Source: Nitrospira sp. (lineage in GTDB: Bacteria; Nitrospirota; Nitrospiria; Nitrospirales; Nitrospiraceae). Taken from it: 35,149 bases of DNA. The position numbers and the translations under genes were made by a program. The notes under the pieces are model-generated. The model was not told the origin of the DNA and did not search any database. It saw only the letters and a program-made list of their open reading frames with translations. This document shows, piece after piece, positions 1 to 7,078 of this stretch; position 1 is the first letter of the stretch; every line of letters begins with the position of its first letter. The stretch covers positions 1-35,149 of the forward strand of contig JANDJE010000024.1 in the NCBI GenBank assembly GCA_024331095.1, in the 5' to 3' direction.

Positions 1-1
1 G

Positions 2-2782
2 GCGGCGCTGGCCGAGGTGACGGCGCGGCTTCAGCAGGTACGTTCGGAACTGCCGCCGGAAGCCGAGCCGCCGACGATCGACGTCCAACGGGCGGATCGG
101 CCGTATGCGTCCTTCTATTTGAGTTTCAGCTCGCATGAACGCACGGTGCCGGCAATTACTGATTGGCTGTTGCGCACGTTGCAGCCTCAGCTTGCGACGT
201 TGCCCGGCGTCCAGCGGGTCACCTTCGAGGGCGAGCGGCAGATCGCCATGCGGGTGTGGATCGATCCCGATCGTCTCGCCTCGTTCAACCTCTCGCCCGG
301 CGACGTGCAGAGCGCGCTCCGACGCAACAATTACTTGGCCGCCGTCGGACGGACCAAGGGCAATCTCGTGCAGATCAACCTGCTCGCCGACACCGACTTG
401 CGCTCGGCAGCCGAGTTTGAGGACCTGGTCGTGGCCGATCGGGCCGGCGCCATCGTCAGACTCAAAGACGTGGCCGGGATCGAGCGCGACGCCGAAGAAG
501 CCGTCATGGTGGCGAAGTACGACGAGACCGAGGGGGTCTATCTCGGAATCTGGCCGGTGCCGGGCGTCAACGAAATCGACGTCGGGCGACGGTTGCGCGA
601 GGAAGTCGAGTGGATCCGTCCCACCTTGCCTCCCGACATCGACATGAAGCTGGTGTGGGACGCCACCATGTTCATCCGCAACGCGCTGGCGGAGATCACC
701 AAGACCCTGTCTGAGACGATCCTGATCGTCGCCGTGGTCGTGTTCGTCTTTCTGGGATCGGTGCGCACGGCGCTCGTGCCGCTCGTCGCCATGCCGGTGT
801 CGCTGATCGGCGCGGCGGCGTTCATGGCCCTGTTCGGCTTCAGCCTCAACCTCCTCACCTTGCTCGCCATCGTGCTGGCCGTCGGCTTGGTGGTGGATGA
901 CGCGATCGTCGTCGTGGAGAACGTCGAGCGGCACGTGCGAATGGGACGGTCGCGAAGGGAGGCGGCTTACGCCGCCGCGCGCGAACTGGTCGGCCCCATC
1001 GTGGCGATGACGATCACTCTCGCCACGGTGTACGCGCCGATCGGCTTTCAAGGCGGTCTGAGCGGGTCGCTGTTTCTGGAGTTTGCCATCACCCTGGCAG
1101 TGGCCGTGGTCTTGTCGGGGGTGGTCGCGGTGACGCTGTCGCCGGTGATGAGCGCCTGGTCCGTGCGCCCGCAGGGCCGGGAGGGACTGTTGGCTCGACT
1201 GGTCGATCGGGCGTTTGCGACCCTCCGCCGGACCTATGGGCGGCTCCTCGATGGCGCGTTGGCTATGCGATGGGGCATTGTGGCTGCGGCATTGCTGGTG
1301 ACGGCGGCGGCCTGGCCGCTGTTTTTCTTTTCTCGCCAGGAGCTGGCCCCGGTGGAGGATCAAAGTCACATCAGCCTGTTTTTCGAGGCGGCGCCCGATT
1401 CCACCGTCGCCGCGACCAACCGTGCGCACCTGGACGTCGTGCGGGCGATCGCCGCCATTCCGGAAACGGACTACACCTGGGCGCTCACCACGGCTTGGGG
1501 TGGCTTTGGGGGCATCGTCACCAAGGATTGGCGCGAGCGGGCTCGCTCGACGGAAGAAATGTACGACGACGTGTACGGCGTGGTCTCACAGGTGCCGGGA
1601 TTGCGGGTGTTCCCTCGGCTCGATCCCCCGCTGCCGACGCCGGGACAGTACGACGTCGAACTGGTCCTGCAAAGCGAGGGGTCGGCGGAAACGATGTCGG
1701 ACGCCGTGGCCGAGGTGCTCGACGCCGCATGGCGGAGCGGAAAATTCCTCTACGCGGACACCGACCTCAAAATCGACCTGCCTCAGGCGCGCGCCGTTCT
1801 GGATCGAGAGCGGATCGCCGACCTGGGGCTTGATCTGGCGGCGGTAGGACGAGAGCTGGGCACGTTGCTGGGCGGCGCCTACGTGAACCGGTTCAATTAC
1901 TTTGATCGCAGCTACAAGGTCATCCCTCAAATCGGCGACAAGGACCGCGCGACCCTCGACCCGCTGCTCGACCTCAAGATCAAGACGCCGGGCGGGCAGT
2001 TGGTGCCGGTCTCCACCTTCGCACGCATCGAAACCGGCGTCGCCCCGCGATCTTTGAATCGATTTCAGCAACGCCACGCCGCCCGCGTGTTCGGGGGGCT
2101 CAAGCCCGGCGTCACGAAAGAAGAAGGGCTCCGGGTGTTGGAAGCCGCGGCGGCGCCGCTGAGCCCGCTCGTTCACTTGGATTACGCCGGCGAATCCCGG
2201 CAACTGCGACAGGAAGGGGCCGCCCTCACCGTCACCCTGGGGTTTGCAGTCGTCCTGATTTTTCTGGTGCTGGCCGCGCAGTTCAAAAGCTTCCGCGATC
2301 CGTTGATCGTTCTGCTCGGTTCGGTCCCGCTGGCCATCTCGGGCGCGTTGGTGGTCGGTTTTCTGGATTTGACGACGATCAATATCTATTCGCAGGTCGG
2401 GCTGATTACGCTCGTCGGGTTGATCGCCAAGAACGGCATCCTCATCGTGGAGTTCGCCAATCAGTTGCAGGCGCAAGGGTGCTCGCGCGTGGCGGCGGCG
2501 CGCGAAGCGGCGCTGACCCGATTGAGGCCCGTGTTGATGACCTCGGCTGCCACGGTCTTCGGCCATCTCCCGCTGGTGCTGGCGACGGGACCGGGCGCGG
2601 CCGCCCGTAACAGCATCGGGCTGGTGTTGGTGACGGGCATGACGGTCGGCACGATCTTCACCCTGTTCGTCGTGCCGGTCTTTTACTCGTTGATCGCGGC
2701 GCGGCATGAGACGGTCGAATCAAGCACGACGCCGGATGAGGTCGGGAATGAGAAGCTGACGTTGGCGGAGGTCGAGAGCTAG
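2..2782 (+). CDS. RND-family multidrug efflux permease (AcrB/HAE type), 5' end outside the window
   Basis: This is an inner-membrane proton-driven efflux pump subunit that would work with a periplasmic adaptor and an outer-membrane channel. The reading frame is open to the left edge, so the gene starts before the window. About 926 codons are present against the usual 1030-1050, so roughly the first 110 residues are missing. Visible hallmarks are the transmembrane-4 proton-relay Asp pair in VGLVVDDAIVVVENVE (bases about 880-927) and the transmembrane-10 Lys in LIGLIAKNGILIVEFAN (about 2412-2462), with two periplasmic porter regions between membrane blocks. The C-terminus is complete and soluble. 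The substrate cannot be read from sequence, but the permease resembles drug-type (HAE1) pumps more than heavy-metal pumps. The adaptor gene would be expected upstream, outside the window. The stop is followed by a short GC hairpin (2787-2804) with no T-run. Confidence 0.93.
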   Translation, partial: AALAEVTARLQQVRSELPPEAEPPTIDVQRADRPYASFYLSFSSHERTVPAITDWLLRTLQPQLATLPGVQRVTFEGERQIAMRVWIDPDRLASFNLSPGDVQSALRRNNYLAAVGRTKGNLVQINLLADTDLRSAAEFEDLVVADRAGAIVRLKDVAGIERDAEEAVMVAKYDETEGVYLGIWPVPGVNEIDVGRRLREEVEWIRPTLPPDIDMKLVWDATMFIRNALAEITKTLSETILIVAVVVFVFLGSVRTALVPLVAMPVSLIGAAAFMALFGFSLNLLTLLAIVLAVGLVVDDAIVVVENVERHVRMGRSRREAAYAAARELVGPIVAMTITLATVYAPIGFQGGLSGSLFLEFAITLAVAVVLSGVVAVTLSPVMSAWSVRPQGREGLLARLVDRAFATLRRTYGRLLDGALAMRWGIVAAALLVTAAAWPLFFFSRQELAPVEDQSHISLFFEAAPDSTVAATNRAHLDVVRAIAAIPETDYTWALTTAWGGFGGIVTKDWRERARSTEEMYDDVYGVVSQVPGLRVFPRLDPPLPTPGQYDVELVLQSEGSAETMSDAVAEVLDAAWRSGKFLYADTDLKIDLPQARAVLDRERIADLGLDLAAVGRELGTLLGGAYVNRFNYFDRSYKVIPQIGDKDRATLDPLLDLKIKTPGGQLVPVSTFARIETGVAPRSLNRFQQRHAARVFGGLKPGVTKEEGLRVLEAAAAPLSPLVHLDYAGESRQLRQEGAALTVTLGFAVVLIFLVLAAQFKSFRDPLIVLLGSVPLAISGALVVGFLDLTTINIYSQVGLITLVGLIAKNGILIVEFANQLQAQGCSRVAAAREAALTRLRPVLMTSAATVFGHLPLVLATGPGAAARNSIGLVLVTGMTVGTIFTLFVVPVFYSLIAARHETVESSTTPDEVGNEKLTLAEVES

Positions 2783-2906
2783 CGTTCCCGGATGATGCAC
2801 CGGGGGTGACGGCTGGCATTGATGGAAAACATCCGGCTCGATGTAGATCTCAAGATGGCAAAGCCTGATCTCAAGGGAGTCTTCAGTGCGGCACTCGGAG
2901 CGATGG

Positions 2907-3122
2907 TTAGACGGCGATCGGAGTCAGGGAAAAGATACGGCCGTACCGCGCCGCGGTCGTTGTGTCGCCTTTTTTCAAGGCTTCACGCACAGCATCGAGC
3001 TTGTAGGCGTCTTCGACCGACAGGTAGGGAAACCATTCGTCGTCGGTCACCAGAAGTTCGACATCGACTTCGGCAAGATATCGCCCTTCGTGAACGAGCT
3101 TCGTCCGCCGTTGCCTCTTCAT
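2907..3122 (-). CDS. Small protein paired with a DUF4258 protein (putative antitoxin)
   Basis: A 71-residue basic-then-acidic protein. The ATG at 3122 overlaps the stop of the upstream DUF4258 gene by four bases (ATGA), so the two are translationally coupled; this decides the start, although the frame stays open about 10 codons further upstream. Small proteins like this are often found directly behind DUF4258 genes in a toxin-antitoxin-like arrangement. I see no helix-turn-helix or ribbon-helix-helix that can be named with confidence. The N-terminus starts MKRQRRTKLVHEGRYLAEVD, and the body is rich in Glu, Asp and Leu. The antitoxin role is inferred from size and gene pairing, not from a recognised domain. 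Confidence 0.6.
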   Translation of the reverse strand: MKRQRRTKLVHEGRYLAEVDVELLVTDDEWFPYLSVEDAYKLDAVREALKKGDTTTAARYGRIFSLTPIAV

Positions 3123-3439
3123 CCACGCCTCCTCATGAATCCGTCCTGCCACTGCTCAGGGTCCGGCCGATAGGCAATCACAATGACCGCTGGTTCCAAA
3201 CGTCCTTTGGGAATGCCCCACACGACGTGTATCGGATTCCCATTTCCGTCTTTCTGTAGTACTAAAACACAAGGTCCTTTGGAATAATCGGGATAATCTT
3301 CGATCACCTGTCCTTCACCAACACCCATAACAATATCACGGGAAAGGATATCATCCGCCACAAGTTCATTGTATCCGTGCTCGGAGATCCGAACAGATCC
3401 CGCCGTTACGAGGCGTAACAATGCGTCCGAACATATCAC
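3119..3439 (-). CDS. DUF4258 domain protein (putative RelE/BrnT-like toxin)
   Basis: A 106-residue protein matching the DUF4258 pattern: an N-terminal RISEHGYNEL segment, a glycine-rich VGEGQVIEDYPDY stretch, PCVLVLQKDGNGNPIHVVWG in the centre, and VIVIAYRPDPEQW near the end. DUF4258 proteins are small and usually sit in toxin-antitoxin-like pairs; a ribonuclease-type toxin role is plausible but unproven. The start is a GTG at 3439 without a clear ribosome binding site, while a nearby ATG at 3443 is out of frame, so the start is uncertain. The gene is first of a two-gene unit, with the partner overlapping its stop by four bases. It lies in an accessory stretch next to hicAB and broken genes, as expected of a horizontally moved module. 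Confidence 0.72.
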   Translation of the reverse strand: MICSDALLRLVTAGSVRISEHGYNELVADDILSRDIVMGVGEGQVIEDYPDYSKGPCVLVLQKDGNGNPIHVVWGIPKGRLEPAVIVIAYRPDPEQWQDGFMRRRG

Positions 3440-3576
3440 TCATGGCAACTTACTGGCGCTCACGATGAAGAGCAATCCCTGGTGGCTTTCCTCGTCCGAG
3501 GTCGGAGATAAGATGAAAACGGATCAATGAGCGCGCAGGGCACAGCCTTGTACAATTCGTAGAACGTGTATCAGCT

Positions 3577-3792
3577 TCAGTGTTCATCAGCCGGCGCGGT
3601 CATCGGAGCCGACTTCTGGAATGCCAAGGCCGGGCAGATTTTTCGAGCGAGCACATTGGCGATTTCCGTGTGGCGGGGCACTGCTTCGACAAGGCCGGTT
3701 GCGGGATTGGTCCAGAGCGAGTGACCGCGACCCTCGCGTTTCAGCACGCAACCGTGACGGCGCAGGTGCTGAAGCAGCGAACTTCGTTTCAC
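3577..3792 (-). CDS. hicA: HicA-family mRNA interferase toxin (first HicAB pair)
   Basis: A 71-residue protein with the compact HicA double-stranded-RNA-binding-like fold: an N-terminal helix (LLQHLRRHGCVLKREG), the catalytic-loop His in GRGHSLW (His24), a strand and then PRHTEIANVLARKI. HicA toxins cleave mRNA and are neutralised by HicB. The gene begins with GTG, overlapping the HicB stop (GTGA at 3792-3789), so antitoxin and toxin are coupled with the antitoxin first. The C-terminus extends past the usual helix with a Pro/Ala-rich tail (KSAPMTAPADEH). The family's common Gly-Ser-His is Gly-His-Ser here, but the His is kept, so it may still be active. Confidence 0.8.
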   Translation of the reverse strand: MKRSSLLQHLRRHGCVLKREGRGHSLWTNPATGLVEAVPRHTEIANVLARKICPALAFQKSAPMTAPADEH

Positions 3793-4016
3793 GCGGCGCG
3801 AACCTCGACCGTGATGGTCTCGCGCTCAGCCTCAGGCGGGACGCCACGGAGCCCGTCGTCCCGGCGATCCTCAAGGATCAACGCGATTGCGTCTGCCAGG
3901 CTCGCCCGCGCCTCATCTTTCGTCCGTCCCTGCCCATTCGCGCCCGGCACTTCGGGGCAATAGGCGATGATCCACTCCCCGTCGCGCTCGTAAACGGCGG
4001 TGAATTCGTGGCGCAT
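3789..4016 (-). CDS. hicB: HicB-family antitoxin (first HicAB pair)
   Basis: A 75-residue protein with the HicB partial RNase-H-like fold: the strand pattern EFTAVYERDGEWIIAYCPEVPGANGQG followed by helix KDEARASLADAIALILEDRR. The AYCPEVPG segment and the Thr/Lys-Asp-Glu-Ala helix start are typical of HicB. A separate C-terminal DNA-binding domain is absent, so autoregulation, if any, may differ from long HicB proteins. The ATG at 4016 has a GGGAG ribosome binding site seven bases upstream. It precedes hicA with a four-base overlap and has its own candidate promoter at 4048-4077. It would bind and block HicA. Confidence 0.82.
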   Translation of the reverse strand: MRHEFTAVYERDGEWIIAYCPEVPGANGQGRTKDEARASLADAIALILEDRRDDGLRGVPPEAERETITVEVRAA

Positions 4017-4047
4017 TGTGCAAGTCTCCCGTCTGGCAGCGTTCGTA

Positions 4048-4077
4048 ATGATAGCACAAGCTGCGGGTACCTGCTAA
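4048..4077 (-). promoter_or_regulatory. Candidate sigma-70 promoter for hicB-hicA
   Basis: On the minus strand there is a TATCAT -10 element (4053-4048) preceded by an extended-10 TGC, and a TTAGCA -35 (4077-4072) with an 18-base spacer. The predicted transcript starts near 4041, about 25 bases before the hicB ATG. Assigned by eye from consensus matching. Confidence 0.45.
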
Positions 4078-4131
4078 CGGCTTGTTAGGTTGAAACAAGA
4101 GCGTGAACAAAATGGGATTAGGAGTCGTTTT

Positions 4132-4335
4132 TCAGGAGCCGTTGGGCTGTCCGCGTAGCTGCGCGTCGATTCCATCCTCAAATAAATGCCTCACGATTCT
4201 GTCGCACCCGCCCTCGTTACCAAACGGCCTCCCACACCGTATGTTGGCGTGGAGGGCCTCCCGTTCGGACTCAGTTCGGCCACAGTAGGCGGGCGATTTT
4301 GTCACAAAAGACTCTCGATGCCTTTTCCACTCCAT
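4132..4335 (-). pseudogene. Fragment resembling the C-terminus of a REP-associated tyrosine transposase (RAYT)
   Basis: The minus-strand frame encodes TESEREALHANIRCGRPFGN followed by a segment ending LRGQPNGS. This follows the C-terminal pattern of RAYT transposases (E-x-E-x-x-AL-RxSVxRGxPFGS, then an RLGLxxTLRPRGRP-like end). The catalytic HUH and Tyr parts are missing and the end is diverged, so this would be a decayed remnant rather than a working gene. RAYTs mobilise or maintain REP hairpins; no clear REP hairpin pair was seen beside it. The match is from memory of the family, and the fragment is short, so confidence is moderate. Confidence 0.42.
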
Positions 4336-4505
4336 CGGTGTTTGCGCATTGTGTGCACCGCCGATGATGTTTTCGCCTCCGCGTTGGCCATAGCGGCAAT
4401 GTCTTTCAGGACTTCGCCCCAGTCTGCTGGGGCGTCCGAATCAAACGAGCGATTGAAGGCGAGGGGTTTGGACTCTCGCTTGGCAGCGAGGATCTCGTGA
4501 GCCAT
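4302..4505 (-). pseudogene. Truncated AlbA_2/Schlafen-like DNA-binding domain fragment
   Basis: A 67-codon frame whose first 45 residues match the start of AlbA_2 (Schlafen-type) domain proteins: AAKRESKPLAFNRSFD, then DWGEVLKDIAAMANAEA. In intact proteins the sequence continues into a Gly-rich IxIGV strand and several hundred more residues; here it breaks off right after the MANAEA helix and turns into unrelated sequence (HTMRKHRWSGKG). It is therefore read as a broken gene. It sits on the same strand as the RAYT-like fragment and overlaps it slightly in another frame, suggesting a deletion or insertion scar in this accessory island. Confidence 0.45.
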
Positions 4506-4774
4506 GCTGTCGCTTGTGTCGGTCTAACTGATCAGGGGTAGCGTGTTTCCCCAAAACTAAAAGCCACTTTCCCATCTTCCCGCGGTTGCTGGCTAACCAT
4601 CGCGCTTGGCTTCGAACATGGTGCTGGGTTTCCCGATCAGCATCTGGTGCATGCCGAAAGGTCTTCCCCTCATTCCCTCAGAGGCGCATGCCCGGCCACG
4701 CCTCCGTCTCAATTGCATCTCCCTTCGCCTTGACTCCCCTGCAGTTGCTATGGTTCAGTCTGTCGCAACGCGTC

Positions 4775-5824
4775 ATGGTGATCACAGGCGTCCGCTCCAT
4801 CATCCACTCGGCCACTGTGCTGATGGTGATCTTGTGCCCAGGCTCGCAGCTGGGTTGTCAGAAAGACAGCGAATCCATCGTGTCGATCGCGCTCCATCCC
4901 AAGAACCCCGAAATCCTCTACGTCGCCACGAACGACGCGGTTTATAAGTCGCGCGACGGGGGAGCGACGTGGGAGCGGTTCCCGAGTTTCAGTGCCAGGC
5001 GAGTTACGACGCTGGCGATCGATCCGCTCTTGCCCGCCACCGTCTATGCCGGGACGATGGGCGACGCGGTGTACAAGAGTCCGGACGGAGGGCAACGGTG
5101 GCTTCCGCATAACGTGGGGCTGAAAGATCACGTGTCGTTCGTCAACCAATTCGTCTTTCACCCGGCGCTCACGGAAAACATTTATACGGCGACCACCGTC
5201 GGCGTGTTCTACACGAAGGACGCCGGGCGGGTATGGGAAGAACGGATGAGCGGGATGAAAGAGGTTCATATCGTGACGTCGATCGCCATCAATCCTAAAG
5301 AGCCGGCGGTGCTGTACGCCGGAACCACGGGAGGGATCTATCGATCGGATGACGGCGGGATGAACTGGAGAAAGATCAACAACGGGTTGATTCCGGAGAC
5401 GGAACTGATGGGCGCCATGGCGCTGGGCGTCAATGCCATCGAAATCGACCGGACGAATCCCGACGTCGTATATGCGGGGACGACCAAAGGCCTCTTTCGC
5501 ACCGAAGACAAGGGCGAGCATTGGGAACGAATCGGTCTGGCCCTGTCGGATCCATTTGTCTGCTGCCTGGTCCTGCATCCGAGCGATCCAACGGTGCTGT
5601 ATCTCGGCGGTCCGGCGGGAGTATGGAAAAGTACGGATGGAGGGCACGCCTGGCAGGCGGTCAACCAGGGACTCACGACGCTCAATATCAGGGCCCTGGC
5701 CATGGCGCCGATGGATGCCCGGACGCTTTACGTCGGGACGAACGGCAGCGGTCTCTATCGGTCCGCCGATGGCGGCGCGACTTGGACGCCGGTTCCGCTC
5801 AAAGCGGCGGCGAAACAACCATGA
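4775..5824 (+). CDS. Exported Asp-box (BNR/sortilin-like) beta-propeller protein
   Basis: A 349-residue protein built almost entirely from seven Asp-box repeats with the pattern [S/T]-x-D-x-G-x-x-W: SRDGGATW, SPDGGQRW, TKDAGRVW, SDDGGMNW, TEDKGEHW, STDGGHAW and SADGGATW. Each alternates with an AINPKEPAVLYAGT-like strand, giving a seven-bladed propeller. Such domains occur in secreted sialidases, sortilins and photosystem/respiratory assembly factors of the Ycf48 type; no catalytic residues of a glycosidase are visible. The N-terminus (MVITGVRSIIHSATVLMVIL, then CPGSQLGC) looks like a signal peptide with an imperfect lipobox at Cys28, so a periplasmic lipoprotein is plausible. The ATG at 4775 was chosen because it begins the signal peptide; the frame stays open 63 codons upstream, and there is no clear ribosome binding site. 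It overlaps the next gene by four bases. Confidence 0.78.
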   Translation: MVITGVRSIIHSATVLMVILCPGSQLGCQKDSESIVSIALHPKNPEILYVATNDAVYKSRDGGATWERFPSFSARRVTTLAIDPLLPATVYAGTMGDAVYKSPDGGQRWLPHNVGLKDHVSFVNQFVFHPALTENIYTATTVGVFYTKDAGRVWEERMSGMKEVHIVTSIAINPKEPAVLYAGTTGGIYRSDDGGMNWRKINNGLIPETELMGAMALGVNAIEIDRTNPDVVYAGTTKGLFRTEDKGEHWERIGLALSDPFVCCLVLHPSDPTVLYLGGPAGVWKSTDGGHAWQAVNQGLTTLNIRALAMAPMDARTLYVGTNGSGLYRSADGGATWTPVPLKAAAKQP

Positions 5825-6150
5825 GCTCTCTGCCCGATCCCAGCCAGCCTCTCGCGGAAGAATTCCGACGCCATCTCGATGTGTTCTACGCCCGCCTCAA
5901 GTTGGCTCCGCCTTACGACAGCGTCGAGAAAGCGGTCCGTGTTCTGATAGCCGCCGTCCGAGTGTTGCCGGAGGAAGAACGGCGTCGTCTCCTTGCCGAT
6001 CCCGTCGCGCGCTGGGAACTGTTTCGGCAGGCTTTCGAACGGTCGGGTCTTGCCAAGAAACATCGAGGCATCATCGCCGGCTTGGCGCGCAACCGAGCGG
6101 CCGTGGATCTACCGGCCGACTATGACCACTTTTTGAATCTGTTCGTCTGA
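5821..6150 (+). CDS. Conserved-looking small soluble protein of unknown function
   Basis: A 109-residue protein that I do not recognise. It is helical and charged, with no signal peptide, membrane segment or cysteine cluster. The central part (EKAVRVLIAAVRVLPEEERR) and the end (PADYDHFLNLFV) look like a globular helical domain. The ATG at 5821 overlaps the stop of the beta-propeller gene (ATGA), so the two are translationally coupled and probably work together, although one is predicted to be exported and this one cytoplasmic. No function is assigned. Confidence 0.72.
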   Translation: MSSLPDPSQPLAEEFRRHLDVFYARLKLAPPYDSVEKAVRVLIAAVRVLPEEERRRLLADPVARWELFRQAFERSGLAKKHRGIIAGLARNRAAVDLPADYDHFLNLFV

Positions 6151-6161
6151 CGGTGAAAGGG

Positions 6162-6779
6162 TTATGAGCGAGGGGAGGCTTCAAGGGCTTCTCGCAGCTC
6201 CTCGTACACTTTCGCCAGGCGGTCGTTTTCCAATCGATAGGAGAGAATCACCGTGACGATTCCCGTGAGGAGGACCAGCGCGGCTCCGGCGACAAGCCCG
6301 ACTCCCAGAAACGTGCCTTGGAGAGAAGAAAACCCGCCGTCGCGCGCGTACGTTGCAATGAACGCCAGCGATCCGACCGTCACCACGGCGAACCAAAGCA
6401 GCGTGATCAACGCGGATGACCAGGGGATGCGCTTGACGCACAACGCCGTCAGGTTTCGGTCGTCGATCAAAAGGTGGACAAGGCCTTTGACGGGCCAGGC
6501 CGTGCGGAATCCCATCGAAAACAAGCGGTATTGCGGGCGTATCGCGATGGCGGACAGTTCGGGATAAAACCGGGCGACTCCATGGGGCAGCTTCAGCAGG
6601 CCATCGGCGTCGAAGCGATCGCGGACGGCGCTCAGCGTGCGCATCGTCCATTGCTCTCGGCTTCGGGCGATACTGCATCCGTAACGGATGGCGTCGGGGG
6701 TCAGGCGGACGAAGTACAGCCAGTCTCCCAGGATCAACCCGATAAGCAGGACGCTGGCGAACAGACCGGCGATGACCAT
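6162..6779 (-). CDS. Three-helix membrane protein of unknown function
   Basis: A 205-residue protein with one hydrophobic helix at residues 2-24, a soluble stretch of about 95 residues, and two more helices at about 122-144 and 155-180. It ends in a charged helix (ENDRLAKVYEELREALEASP) likely to form a coiled coil in the cytoplasm. I recognise no family motif. It converges on the small protein gene ending at 6150 with an 11-base gap and no hairpin terminator. It is a single-gene unit; the gene to its right reads away from it. Confidence 0.65.
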   Translation of the reverse strand: MVIAGLFASVLLIGLILGDWLYFVRLTPDAIRYGCSIARSREQWTMRTLSAVRDRFDADGLLKLPHGVARFYPELSAIAIRPQYRLFSMGFRTAWPVKGLVHLLIDDRNLTALCVKRIPWSSALITLLWFAVVTVGSLAFIATYARDGGFSSLQGTFLGVGLVAGAALVLLTGIVTVILSYRLENDRLAKVYEELREALEASPRS

Positions 6780-6908
6780 GGCTCGTACCTATCCCACAGC
6801 CGTTGTCGGCGAATCAAGGTGCCGACGGCGGCGGGAAAGACGATGGCCGTTGCCTGATGATCATCGTCATGATCGTCGTCGATCCGATCGGGTCGGCGAA
6901 GAAGTTTA

Positions 6909-6937
6909 TTGACTCGGTCGGGCGACTTGGCTAGAGT
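6909..6937 (+). promoter_or_regulatory. Sigma-70-type promoter for the PmtA-like gene
   Basis: TTGACT (-35, 6909-6914) and TAGAGT (-10, 6932-6937) are separated by exactly 17 bases. The predicted start is near 6944, leaving a leader of about 135 bases before the ATG at 7079. The leader contains complementary GGCGGG and CCCGCC runs that could pair. Assigned by eye. Confidence 0.65.
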
Positions 6938-7078
6938 AGGCCCCGTTTGCGTTTCGGGCGGGTCTCTCGCGTCTCGGTTTCCCGCCTTGAGGGCTTTCCC
7001 CACACATCGACAACAGCTTCAGTCTCCTTGCGTCGCCCGGTAGATGGGCACCAGTCGTGCCGAGGCTTGGAGGGAATG

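Noticed and set aside
1586..2707. A 373-codon open frame on the minus strand opposite the RND pump
   Set aside because: It is antisense to conserved RND sequence, with no ribosome binding site or family features; an artefact of high GC content.
2787..2804. Hairpin CCCGG/CCGGG after the RND pump as a terminator
   Set aside because: The stem is only five base pairs and no T-run follows.
4070..4100. Integron attC-like text (GCTAACGG ... TTGTTAGGT) beside the first hicAB
   Set aside because: Only short core-like heptamers are present, without the imperfect palindrome of a full attC. The region is better explained as the hicB promoter. No integrase is in the window.
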